Shown here: piece by piece, positions 40,031 to 49,339 of the stretch
Position numbering within the stretch: position 1 is the stretch's first letter
Layout: each line of letters opens with the position of its first letter
Assembly (NCBI GenBank): GCA_023212695.1
Contig: JALCCG010000162.1
Location: 1-49,339 of the forward strand
DNA: 49,339 nt
DNA from: Sporisorium sorghi
Taxonomy: Eukaryota > Basidiomycota > Ustilaginomycetes > Ustilaginales > Ustilaginaceae
Reading direction: 5' to 3'
Translations under genes and position numbers: made by a program
Notes under the pieces: model-generated
Seen by the model: the letters and a program-made list of their open reading frames with translations, nothing else
Database searches by the model: none
Told to the model about the DNA's origin: nothing

Positions 40031-42880
40031 ATGGCGGACCCCGGAGGTGGAAGCGGCCCTTTGTACGGTGCTGGCGGCTTGAGCGGCGTCGATGATGGAG
40101 CTGCAGCTGCTTCTGCTGCATTCATGCAGCAGCAGCAACAACAACAGTTCAATCAACAACAAGCTCACGATCTCCTTCACCGTCGCAGGGAACAAGCAGA
40201 GCACCAGCCATCTCAACCTCCAATCACACCGGTCGTAAATAACGCACAACGGTCGAATCCTTCATCCTCGTCGAATCTCGCAGCACCAGCCATGACACCA
40301 GCAGCATCATCAGCACGAGCAGCAACCCCAGCAATTAGCGAAGAAGCACAGTGGTCGTTGAAGGACATCCTGTGGCAAGGACGCGAGTGCAAGATCATCA
40401 CGCAGAATCACAACGGGCCGTGCGCGCTCATCGCCCTCTGCAACATCCTTTTGTTGCGGGGCGAGCTCGAGATCACTCCTGCTGATCGACCCGTGGTCAG
40501 CTACAGCTACCTGAGCCAGCTGCTTGCCGAGCATTTGCTGACCAAAGTGTCCAGCGAAGGATTTGGTGGTGAAGCACTGGAAGCGGCGCTCAGCACGCTG
40601 CCTCGGACGCAGTACGGATTGGACGTGGATGTGGGCTTCGACTCGATCACGTCGTTTGCTGCTGCGCCTGGCAACGGCGGAGGCGCGGGAGAGCTGGCGC
40701 TGTTCCGGCTGTGCGGGGTGCGGCTGGTGCACGGCTGGCTACCCGATCCTGCCGACGCAGAGACGTACCAAGCCGTGCAGGCAGCAGGCAGCTACAACAA
40801 GGCGACCGATGTGGTAGTCAGGGGAGACGAGATTGCCGATGGCGCAGTCGTGCGGGATCGTGGAGTCGGTGTTCTCGCAGCCAAGCTTGCGACGCAGGCA
40901 TCGAGCTCGAATGGCAAGCAGCCCGAACGACAGGCATGGACCGACGAACAGCGCGCTACGGTGCGCCACGCACTCGCATTGCAGTCATTCCTTGATACGC
41001 AGTCGACCCAGCTCACCTACCACGGCCTGTTTGTGCTGGCTCAAGAGGTTCCGCCTGGCCAGCCTGTAGCGCTGTTCCGCAACTCGCATCTGTCGGTGTT
41101 GTACAGACGACTGCCGCACGAAGGCGTGGATGCAGCAGCGACCGAGGCGGCAACGGGCCCGCAAACGCCGACGCTGTTCACGCTGGCTACGGATGCGAGC
41201 TTCTTGATGGAGGACGAGATTGTCTGGGAGAGTCTGGTGGACGTGGATGGTGCCAGCAGCGAGTTTTACGATGGCAAGTTCCACAAGTCGACGCTGCGTC
41301 AGGGCGACTATGTAGGACGAGACACGAACGGGATTGCTGGAGCTAGTGAAGGGCAAGGTGGCGCGTATCAGCAGAACGAAGATGCAGACTACGCGCTGGC
41401 GATGCAGATCTACCAGAACGATCAGGAACGGCAGGAACGCCACGAGCAGAGACGGAGGAACAGACAGTCGCAGCAGAATGGATCGCAGCGGAGAGCGTCG
41501 CAAGCACAGCGTGGTGTTGCACCGGCTGACGAGGCGCCCAACGAGGTGTTCACCACCATGCGATACGAGGTGGAGCCTCGCGGCGAGGATGGCGATGCAC
41601 TGGTGGTGTCGAGCTTGATCCCTGCTCGGCTGCGTGGCGAGCATGCAGAGCTGCTCAGCGGTCTGCAGGATCTGTCCATTGGAGGTGCGCAGCCGGCCAA
41701 GGTGGTGGCAAGCCAGTCGACAAACCCGTTGCTGAACGTCGCCGCCACCGGTGCAGGAGCCGCCGCGACAAGCACATCGACCAATCCGTTCCTCGTCGAT
41801 GCCGGCAGCCCAGCCAAGCATCGACTGTACCAGCACATCCCACTGCTGGAGCAGCACTTGGAGCGACTCAAGAATTCGGCGGGTGCCATCTGCCGTGCCT
41901 ACTCTGCGGTGTGGTCGATGGCGCTGCTGGAGCAAGAGAGGTCGCTCGAGCCCGAGGGCATCTTGGCTGCCATCGAAACGAGCCTAGCATCCAGCGCGAA
42001 CAGCGACCGTGCGCAAGGGCAGGTCAAGGGCATCAGGGTGGCCATCCGACGAGACGGATCGATCAGGGTGACGCATCGTTCAGTGACGCCTTTCCCAAGC
42101 ACTTTGGCTGAGGTCAGTGACACTGCTACAGCTGCACGTCTGCCGAGTGTGCGTTTAGACTCGATGCCGACGCGCGTGCGGGCGATGGACCTGGAACCGG
42201 TGGTGTTCAACAAGACGGACGCGCGCGCATTCTACGAGGCGGCCAAGCAGCGAGTCGGGGCGGACGTCAGCGTGCTCAGCGGCCTACGCGAGGCCGACGA
42301 CCGATGTTTCGACGTCGTGCTCTGGAACGACGAGCAGACCGAAGACAGCACCGCGCCCAAGAGGCTGGTGACCGAGACGAGCGTAGCCAACGTGCTTGTC
42401 GAGTACCTCCCGCCCGCCGCCGGAGGGAAACCACGGTTCGTAACGCCACGAACCTCAACGGGGATGCTGGACGGCCTGCTGCGCCGCTGGCTGGTCACCA
42501 AGGGCCTAGTCGAGGAGGAGGACGTCGAGCTCGACGAGCTAGTGCGAAGAGTGCGCGAGGGCTCGGCGCACATCTGGCTCTGCAACTCGCTGCGCGGCGT
42601 GTGGCGCGTCGACTTGGCTGATCCCCCGCGTCACAACGGCGTCGGTGCGGATGCAGGCAGAGGCAAGAAGACGCGCTTCTCTGCGTTTGTCAAGCGGGCA
42701 GACTCGAGCAGCACTCGAGCAGCAGCAGAGCACAGACCGGCAGAGGCAGTGCACAATCAGGTGGTTGACGATCTGTACGGCCACAGGCAGGGCGCGAGCA
42801 GCAGCAGTGGGAGTGGAAAGTCGAAGGGCAAATGGGGAAAGAGGGGTAAGGACGACAAGAAGGACTGCATTGTTATGTGA
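40031..42880 (+). CDS. MINDY-family deubiquitinase with C-terminal CAAX box
   Basis: The product is a predicted cysteine protease that trims Lys48-linked ubiquitin chains (MINDY-1/2, formerly FAM63; Miy1 in yeast). It has 949 residues. The N-terminal 100 are Gln-rich and disordered. The catalytic domain starts near 107. QNHNGPCALIALCNILLLRGE holds the oxyanion Gln125 and catalytic Cys131, and ALFRNSHLSVLY holds catalytic His353. A ubiquitin-interacting-type helix, DADYALAMQIYQND, lies at about 447-460. A further 480 residues follow, including LLEQHLERLKNSAGAICRAYS and a folded-looking block near 720-865 that I do not recognise. The protein ends in a Lys-rich stretch and CIVM, a CAAX box whose final Met favours farnesylation, so membrane attachment is likely. 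Yeast MINDY proteins are also predicted to be prenylated. Confidence 0.88.
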   Translation: MADPGGGSGPLYGAGGLSGVDDGAAAASAAFMQQQQQQQFNQQQAHDLLHRRREQAEHQPSQPPITPVVNNAQRSNPSSSSNLAAPAMTPAASSARAATPAISEEAQWSLKDILWQGRECKIITQNHNGPCALIALCNILLLRGELEITPADRPVVSYSYLSQLLAEHLLTKVSSEGFGGEALEAALSTLPRTQYGLDVDVGFDSITSFAAAPGNGGGAGELALFRLCGVRLVHGWLPDPADAETYQAVQAAGSYNKATDVVVRGDEIADGAVVRDRGVGVLAAKLATQASSSNGKQPERQAWTDEQRATVRHALALQSFLDTQSTQLTYHGLFVLAQEVPPGQPVALFRNSHLSVLYRRLPHEGVDAAATEAATGPQTPTLFTLATDASFLMEDEIVWESLVDVDGASSEFYDGKFHKSTLRQGDYVGRDTNGIAGASEGQGGAYQQNEDADYALAMQIYQNDQERQERHEQRRRNRQSQQNGSQRRASQAQRGVAPADEAPNEVFTTMRYEVEPRGEDGDALVVSSLIPARLRGEHAELLSGLQDLSIGGAQPAKVVASQSTNPLLNVAATGAGAAATSTSTNPFLVDAGSPAKHRLYQHIPLLEQHLERLKNSAGAICRAYSAVWSMALLEQERSLEPEGILAAIETSLASSANSDRAQGQVKGIRVAIRRDGSIRVTHRSVTPFPSTLAEVSDTATAARLPSVRLDSMPTRVRAMDLEPVVFNKTDARAFYEAAKQRVGADVSVLSGLREADDRCFDVVLWNDEQTEDSTAPKRLVTETSVANVLVEYLPPAAGGKPRFVTPRTSTGMLDGLLRRWLVTKGLVEEEDVELDELVRRVREGSAHIWLCNSLRGVWRVDLADPPRHNGVGADAGRGKKTRFSAFVKRADSSSTRAAAEHRPAEAVHNQVVDDLYGHRQGASSSSGSGKSKGKWGKRGKDDKKDCIVM

Positions 42881-42922
42881 TGTCTGCGCTGCGGATGGAG
42901 AAAAGCTAATCTTGTTCGTTGG

Positions 42923-43030
42923 TGCTTGACTGCTTGACTGCTTCATTGCTTGACTCCTTCACCGCTTATTGCTTCACGGCTTGACTGCTCCTGAGATTGA
43001 GCTTGAGCTTGAGGTTGAGATTGAGACTAA
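42923..43030. repeat. Degenerate short tandem repeats
   Basis: About six imperfect copies of a roughly 10-base unit containing GCTTGACT are followed by about six imperfect copies of a 6-base unit of the form TTGAGC/TTGAGA. They lie just downstream of the MINDY stop codon. Confidence 0.7.
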
Positions 43031-43377
43031 GACAGAAGGACGAGCTCGAGCTTGCATACGACAGCGAGAAGAACAAGCAAGAAGAAAGCGATCAACAGCG
43101 AGGCATGAAGGAGCAAAGCAGCCTCTGCAGCTCTGACGGCGAGCAACCAAGTGGGCGGGCGAGAGGATGTGATTGTATCGCGACTGTCTCCTCTACACCA
43201 TCACAACTTTACGCTTGTTTGTTGTGCAGAAGCGCGCGCACTTCATATCTCTTCGTTGCTGGACGATCGCGCTGGTCGTTGGGATCGTCAAGGGCTCGGG
43301 CGCCGGTGTTGCTCAGCCGGATTGTGTCGTTCTGGAGCAGTGCGCTTCAGACCGTCCCCACACGCTCAGTCGCGCAC

Positions 43378-43398
43378 CTCTCTCTCTCTCTCTCTCTC
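43378..43398 (+). promoter_or_regulatory. CT tract upstream of the RdRP locus
   Basis: About ten CT units in coding orientation, 202 bases before the ATG at 43600. The position matches the CT tract before kinesin-3. A promoter role is inferred only. Confidence 0.35.
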
Positions 43399-43599
43399 CG
43401 CGCTTTCATCTGCAGCGTAGCCGCCCTCAACCCGCCCTCAGCCGCCCGCTCCACGCCAAGCACGGACAACGGATGCGTCGAGCGGCATGCATAGTACAAA
43501 TGCTGGACGTCCCCTCAACTTCACTCTTTCCCGTCCGCCTCCATCCTCCATCGCCAGCGCCGCCATTTGTGTCAAACGCCCGGCTGATCGCTCTTCGAC

Positions 43600-46500
43600 A
43601 TGGAGATCCTGATCCAGAACATCGATCCGTGGGGTCACGGAGGAGGATCTGTACCGGCGCATTGCCACTGCTCTGCATACGCGGCCGGTGCATATTGCAG
43701 GTTCTCCGCTGACCAACTTCCGGCTGCTGCTGCTGCTGCCGCAGACAGGGCGCGGACGGCATAAGGGCTATGCGCTTCTGACGATTGCAGAGGTGTCTAC
43801 GGCCAGGGCGTTGGTCGAGTGCTACAACTTTGGTAAAAAGGCTCTTCCGCTGACGATCAGTAGAGACTCGCGGCACAATACGGTCCGGCTCATCTCGAAC
43901 GGTTTCGGTAGGGACGATGTGATCAGAGACATCCTCCGCTACGCCTACGAGGACTGGGACGAACGGCAACGGCGGCTCAGGGGTGAGCCGTCTTCGAGCA
44001 ACAGCAGCGACGACGACGTCTCCGGCATAGCGCTCCTCTCCACCACCCATCGAGTTAACGTTGCCTTTGCGGTGTCTGCTCGTCACGAGCCTGCCAGGAG
44101 CGCATCGACGCGCCAGGTGCAGCCTCGCAGACGCGCCGAAGCGGTCGCCAGCGAAGGTGCATGGTCCGAGGTCCAGTTTGGTGTAGTGTGCGAGGACGGG
44201 TCGTTTTCCATCGAGGACTTTGACAAGCTCGCCTCGCCGCTTCCCTCGGGCTTTGACGTCAAGAAGCAAGTGCTCGAATTCGGCGATAAGCGAAACGCCA
44301 TCCGGATCCTGTTCAACAATATAACGTCGTGGTCCATCGATCGCGAGCACAACGCGCTGGCTTTCGAGCTCGAGGACCCCGCCACGTTTATCCGCGATGG
44401 CAGAAACAGTTCGACGTTCGACTTCAACGGGGACAGCAACAACGGCTCGCAAGACGTCAAGGAACGCATGCAGTAGCGCGTGCCGTACATTGGGTGTCGT
44501 TTCCGCGTCTGCTTTGTCAGTACTCGCGATCTGGATTGGTTCTGTCTCGAAGCACGTCCGTTTCTGAAGCGCGCGGGCAATCCACGCGAGAGTCCGCGTC
44601 TGATCGTGCGCAAGAACCTGATCGACCCGGACTTTTACCAGGCGGCTGCGCTGTATTGCGCCAGCATCGATCTCAAGGTCGCCTACCAGTTCGAGAAGCT
44701 TTTCCGCAACGGACTGTATTCGCCGACGGTGCTCGAGATCCTCAAGTCCAACACTCGGCGTCTGCTCAAGCTGTATGGCGCTGATTTCGCGGCCAAGGTG
44801 CTCGAGAGTCTCGCTGCGACTGCGCGCCAGGTGCAGGTGCGCGATCGCAACACCAAGTGTCTCTTGGCCTCGTCCAAACTGCAGCAGCGTATCCATGCGG
44901 AAGAAGAGCGACTGAAGCGCCGAGATGCTAGGCAGGTGGATGTCTTGGACGCCGGGCTCAACTCGACTGCTACTGCCCAGGTGTTTCATGTGACAATCAC
45001 ACCCACGCGCACGCTCCTCGAGGGTCCCTTCATGGACGCCTCGAACCGAGTCTTGCGACTCTTCCCCGAGTTCGGCAGCCACTTTCTGCGCGTCGCTTTC
45101 TGCGACGAGGACGGCGACCGCTTGCCCGTCTCCAGGCACGACTTTGCCGATGACATCGACACCGAGTCGTTCGTCCGCGAACGCATCGGCACTCCGCTCA
45201 AGGAGGGCATCGACATCGCCGGGCGCAGATTCGAGGCGCTCGCGTGGTCCGGCTCTGGGCTCGGCAGCCACCACTGCTGGTTCGTCACTGCCTTCACCGA
45301 TAAAGACGCCAAGTGGTGGAATGCCGACCGGATCCGTCAATCGCTCGGTGACTTTAGTCGGGTCGAGAAGCAGCCGGCTCGGTTTGGCGCGCGGCTGTCG
45401 CAGGCGTTCAGTGCGACGTCGTCGACGATCCGCATCAGCGACGACTGGATCAAGATTGTCCCCGACGACCACAGTCAGGCGCTCATGCCGTCCAACGGGC
45501 GGGCGTGCTAGAGAGAGGTATCTGCTCACCGACGGCGTGGGCGAGATCTCGCGCCCGCTCCTCAACGATATCTGGCGGGAGCTGTGCTCGGTCAAGAACA
45601 TGCGTCGCGAGTGGGCGCTCTCTGAGCAAAACCCCGCACGGATTCCCTCGGCGATCCAGTTTCGCCTCGGAGGCGCCAAAGGCGTGCTCTGCCTCAACCC
45701 GCTGCTGCTCACGGGTAAAGTGATGAAGGTGCGCCACAGCATGGTCAAATTCTCCGCTCCCGAGCATCGTCATCTCGAGGTAGCGGCGACATCGTTCTCG
45801 GCCCTCCCCGCTCGGCTGAATCCGCCCGCTCATCAATGCGCTCGAGGATCTGGGTGTGGAAGCGGAAGTGTTTCTGTCGTTGCAGAACAAGGCGGTGGAG
45901 AGCGCCCAGTCGGCGCGCGGGTGTTTCAAGCGCGCTTCGCAGCTCATGGGTTCGTTTGCGCTCAGCGACACGGCGGAGATGTACAGGCTGTTTCGCAGGC
46001 TGGATAGTATGGTGGGTGTTCAGCCGGACAAGCTGCCTGCCGATGGTGTGCTGAATCGGCTGTGTACGATTGTGATCGCGGCTGCGTTGGGGGATTTGAA
46101 GCGCAAGGCGAGGATCCCTGTGGACGGGTGTACGCTGATCGGTGTGGTGGACGAGTTTGGGTTCTTAAAGAAGGGCGAGATCTTTGCGCAGGTGGATAGC
46201 GAGAGGGATGGCTGTTTCAAGCCGGTCAAAGGGAAGGTGATGGTGGGGCGCAGTCCGACGATTCATCCGGGCCATGTGCGGGTGGTGAATGCCGTTGTGC
46301 CGCCAAAGGGGCATCCGCTGTGGGAGCTGCGCAACGTGCTGGTGTTCACCAAGTGTCCTGTTGGACGGCCGCTGCAGTCCATCCTTAGTGGTGGCGATCT
46401 GGACGGCGATATCTATGCGATCTACGAAGACTCGCGGCTGTTTCCAAAACGCATCGAGTCGCCGGCGCAGTACAAGAACGTGCCGCCTCGCTCGCTGGCG

Positions 46501-48209
46501 GGTCCCTGCACGTTTACGGATCTGGACGACTTTTTCGTCGACTGCGTCATCAACGACCAGGTGGGTCTGGTGTCGCACTTCCACCTGCAGATCTCGGACA
46601 AGAGCGAGCTGCACTCTCTCGATCCCGATTGCATCAAGCTGGCGCAGCTGCACTCCAAAGCGGTCGATTACCGCAAGACGGGCCAAGCGGTGCATAGGAA
46701 GGACGTGCCCATGCCGGCGTTCAACTCTGCGCGACCGGATTTCCTCGTGCAGAGGCCAGCGGGCCCCGGGATCTACGCCAGCACGCGCGCGCTCGGCCAG
46801 CTGTACAGGGCAATCCCGGAGGAGCGCACCGATACGCCCTTCGGCTCGCAGCCCGGCTGGGCCCGTGCAGGCGCTAGCAACCAGAGCGCGCTGTCGAACA
46901 TCCTCAAGCAACCCGGCAGGAGCGACGACGTGCTGACGATCCTGTCGATGCTCGCGCTCAAGTACCCGCAGATCCTGCCGCACGAGGCGCAGTTGGTGCA
47001 GATGCAGCAGCAGTTCCGGCCGCTGCTCGCGTCGTTTGTGTACCACTTGAGCCGCTTGGCCGCGTGGATCCCGGAGAGCAGGACCGAGACCGACTGGCTG
47101 AGCGAAGAGGAGATCCTGATCGGCACGCAGGTGATGGCGATCAAGGCCAAGCAGTTGAAGCGGCGCCAGGAGCGGCTGACCGCGTCGACCGCAGAGCTGT
47201 TCCCGATCCTCAAGGCGCAGTTGCAGCTGATTGCGGGCGATGAGCGGGTGGAGACGTCGACGATTCGACCGGTGGTAGGGGAGAAGGGCAAGGGCAAAGC
47301 GAAACAAACCGTTATCCCGGGACACGCGCCGGTCGAGACGAAGCATTTCGCGGGCTATACGGTGCTCGCAGACGACGAGGAGCGACGCACCAAGCCGCCG
47401 CGGACTAAGATATTGATGGTCGAGGGCGAGAGGATGGTGGTGAGGGAGAGGGCGCGAGGCGCGACGGACAGCCCGTCGATCTGGTCCGATGACGAGTTTG
47501 AAGGGGACCAGGATCTGCACGAGTATTTGAATAGGGTGAGGGAGAGAGAACTGGATCAGGCGCTGAAGAGGGTGGCGGCTGCGGAGAGGGAGGAGGTCAA
47601 GGAGGGTGGAGAAGGAAAGGGCAAGGGCAAGGTGGCGGGGAGTGGGGTCGTCTGTGGTGGTGTGGCTGGTGGTGGTCGGGCTCATGGCAATGGTAATGGC
47701 AGCCACGCCAACCGCAGTGGCAACAACAGCCACGCGAACGGCAACGGCGGCAACGGTCGACCGTCGGGTCCCTCTCGCGCTAGACCGAAAGGCAAAGGCA
47801 AAGCGAAAGCCAACACCAGCGGTACGAGCAGCAGCAGTGGCAGCGGCTACTCGACTCGCTCTCATCACACTCCCAACCAGGGCAGCAGCAGCACCAATCG
47901 TCCGATCACCAGCAACTACCCAGACATCAACCGAGTCATGTGCGACTCTCACGACTCGATCGACGACTCGGACGACCCAGACCGCTTCTACCCCATCGAC
48001 CACGGCTACACCGGTCGCAACATGACGGCCGAAGACCTGCTGCGACGCAAACGACGCAAGGAGCTGCGCTTCCTGTACGCGGCGTGCTACCTGGGCGCGC
48101 ATCCGAGTCGAGCACGCGTCATTTTGGGGGTAACACGTTTGCGGTGATCGCGCTGGGGTGTTTGTTGGAGTTGCTGGAGGAGCATCAGGTGCATGGGAGG
48201 TTGTTTTGA
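43600..48209 (+). pseudogene. Broken cellular RNA-dependent RNA polymerase (QDE-1/RDR type)
   Basis: Intact homologues make double-stranded RNA for RNA silencing. The ATG at 43600 opens MEILIQNIDP. The frame is then lost at a G run (43631-43634), and homology continues one frame over (TEEDLYRRIATALHTRPVHIAG). An in-frame TAG at 44474-44476 follows. Further changes of frame occur near 45490-45515 (before LLTDGVGEISRPLLNDIW), at about 45822-45828 (before LINALEDLGVEAEVF) and near 48105-48120 (before HFGGNTFAVIALGCLLELL). The catalytic DLDGD is present at 46396-46410, within SGGDLDGDIYAIYEDSRLF. A Gly/Asn/Ser-rich insertion lies at about 47600-47930. Without the breaks it would span about 1,535 codons. 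No splice sites fit the breaks. Sequence error is the main alternative, but the other long genes here are unbroken. Confidence 0.85.
46396..46410 (+). other. RdRP catalytic motif DLDGD
   Basis: The five codons encode Asp-Leu-Asp-Gly-Asp, the metal-binding DxDGD signature of cellular two-barrel RNA-dependent RNA polymerases, preceded by SGG. All three aspartates are intact although the reading frame is broken both upstream and downstream. Confidence 0.9.
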
Positions 48210-49261
48210 GGCGCGGATGGCGTGGGTCAAGATGGTTGAAATGAAACGAAAAGTGCACGGTTGATCTCACACGGTCGAGCTGTGCTTTTGCGATTGTTCA
48301 CACATGATGAAGGTGCTTCCGATGAGTTGGAGAGTGATGTAAAGACAAAAGGCGGTGAGATTGAGCGTCAAGTTGGCCTCTTGGAGGGCGAGCGGTGCAA
48401 TGCGCGGACATAAAGTCGCATATCAAAGCATTCAAAATTGTTTTCACACGATCGCAGCGGTCTTGTTGAGCGTGCTTTTGTTGAGTTGGAGAGCGATGTG
48501 AAGACGAGGATTGGTGGGATCGAGCTCCGAGATGCCCTTTTGAAGGATGAATGGTAACGGGCACGATGCGCTCGAATCAAGTCATCACAGAGCGAAGCGT
48601 GCAGATCTCATTCTCACACGGTCGAGGTCTTCACGTCGAGCTGTTCACGTCGAGCCGTCCACGCACGATCAAGGAGGTGTTCTCGCTGAGCTCTGGAGTG
48701 TCGTGAAAGGGAGAGGTAGGGTCAAACCTCGAGATGGCCCTTGAAGGGTGAGAGGGTGGCAATGGGCTCAAGTACGACTACGAATGATAGCATGCAACTC
48801 TCAATCTGGCACGATAGACATGTTTTCGTTGCGTTGGAGATGAGGGCAAGGTGGAATCGAGCGTCGAGATGAAGAGCCACGCCAAAATGAAGCAAGCAAG
48901 CTCATTCACACACGATCGAGGTTCTTCATTGAGCTGAGAGTGATGAGAGAACGATGGTGCCTCCGCCGCTTCGACTTGGCCTTTGCAGTCGCGTTGCGCT
49001 CAGATGAGACCACGCACGAAGCATGTCAATTTCGTTCTCACACAGTCACAGACGCAGCACGTCGTGGAACGTCGTGGAACGTTGAGCTCGGATGGATACG
49101 AAGATGCGCGATGTTGGGCTCAAGATGTCATTCAAGCTCAAGCGTCCATGCTCGGAATCGAAAGGCTATGCGTGGTTACACGAGCTGGCTGGCACGGCGT
49201 TTGGATTTTTGGCCCCAATTTTGAGCATGTTAGACTTTCGCACATGTCGGCGGTTGAGCGC
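48210..49261. repeat. Degenerate tandem repeats of roughly 100-190 bases
   Basis: About six diverged copies can be traced by a recurring TCACACG(A/G)TCGA-like block at about 48270, 48445, 48615, 48906 and 49038 (weaker near 48810). After each there is usually a GTTGAG or GAGTTGGAGAG(T/C)GATG segment and a GAGATGxCC segment. An exact GTCGTGGAAC duplication lies at 49061-49080. No coding frame is supported. The unit is unlike any transposon end I recognise. Confidence 0.6.
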
Positions 49262-49262
49262 G

Positions 49263-49336
<74 letters not shown>

Positions 49337-49339
49337 AAA
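49262..49339. repeat. Poly-A run at right window edge
   Basis: The last 78 bases are A except for one G near 49324. As at the left edge, this is probably an assembly end at a homopolymer and not a natural chromosome end. Confidence 0.9.

Larger units (their letters stand above)
42881..43599. other. Intergenic region between MINDY and the RdRP locus
   Basis: No supported gene. It holds a patch of short degenerate repeats (42923-43030) and a CT tract at 43378-43398 that lies about 200 bases before the RdRP ATG, suggesting that the RdRP promoter is still present. Confidence 0.6.

Noticed and set aside
43600..48209. Introns as the cause of the RdRP frame breaks
   Set aside because: Homology continues without a gap across each break. 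The TAG site keeps the same frame, and no GT...AG pair of reasonable intron size removes only the break.
43427..48270. Long antisense frames (773 and 701 codons) under the RdRP locus
   Set aside because: Same codon-bias shadow effect; the plus strand has the recognisable RdRP sequence and catalytic motif.
1..49339. Transposons, LTRs, telomere repeats, rRNA, CRISPR arrays
   Set aside because: No reverse transcriptase, transposase or integrase motifs, no paired terminal repeats, no TTAGGG arrays and no rRNA-like sequence were seen by eye.

Overview
The window looks like nuclear DNA of a smut fungus (Basidiomycota, Ustilaginales, close to Ustilago/Sporisorium/Pseudozyma). The evidence is long intron-free GC-rich genes, a kinesin-3 of the same domain layout and near the same length as Ustilago Kin3, basidiomycete-style low-complexity insertions in conserved proteins, nuclear tRNA genes with introns between positions 37 and 38, and Zn2Cys6 transcription factors. 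The family assignment is inference from protein content, not a database result. No rRNA, transposon, CRISPR or telomere repeat was seen. Both ends of the window are long poly-A runs, which look like contig ends.

Layout, left to right: a secreted GH128-type beta-glucanase (minus, 1144-2214); about 3.7 kb with no supported gene; Mediator kinase-module subunit MED13 (plus, 5943-12548); one 1903-residue ORF joining a mitochondrial PPR protein to an NDUFAF5-like complex I assembly methyltransferase/hydroxylase (plus, 13860-19571); kinesin-3 (plus, 20377-25437); tRNA-Ala(AGC) with an 18-nt intron (plus, 26618-26708); a secreted Ala/Ser/Pro-rich protein of unknown function (plus, 27607-29796); a Zn2Cys6 regulator (minus, 30175-34164); tRNA-Phe(GAA) with a 45-nt intron (minus, 35198-35316); a second Zn2Cys6 regulator (plus, 36507-39590); a MINDY-type deubiquitinase with a C-terminal CAAX box (plus, 40031-42880); a broken cellular RNA-dependent RNA polymerase of the QDE-1/RDR type (plus, 43600-48209); and degenerate tandem repeats running to the final poly-A (48210-49339).

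The genes do not form an operon or an evident metabolic cluster. They are mostly housekeeping or regulatory genes with their own promoters, several of which carry CT/GA dinucleotide tracts a few hundred bases upstream of the start.

The two most interesting loci are these. First, the RNA-silencing polymerase carries four frameshifts and one in-frame TAG, while its catalytic DLDGD motif is still present and every other long gene in the window is intact. This fits recent loss of RNA silencing in this lineage; U. maydis is known to lack the RNAi machinery while some related smuts keep it. Second, the PPR-NDUFAF5 fusion has an internal segment that resembles a mitochondrial presequence at the junction. 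The main limitation is that all functions are read from motifs by eye, with no alignment or expression data.
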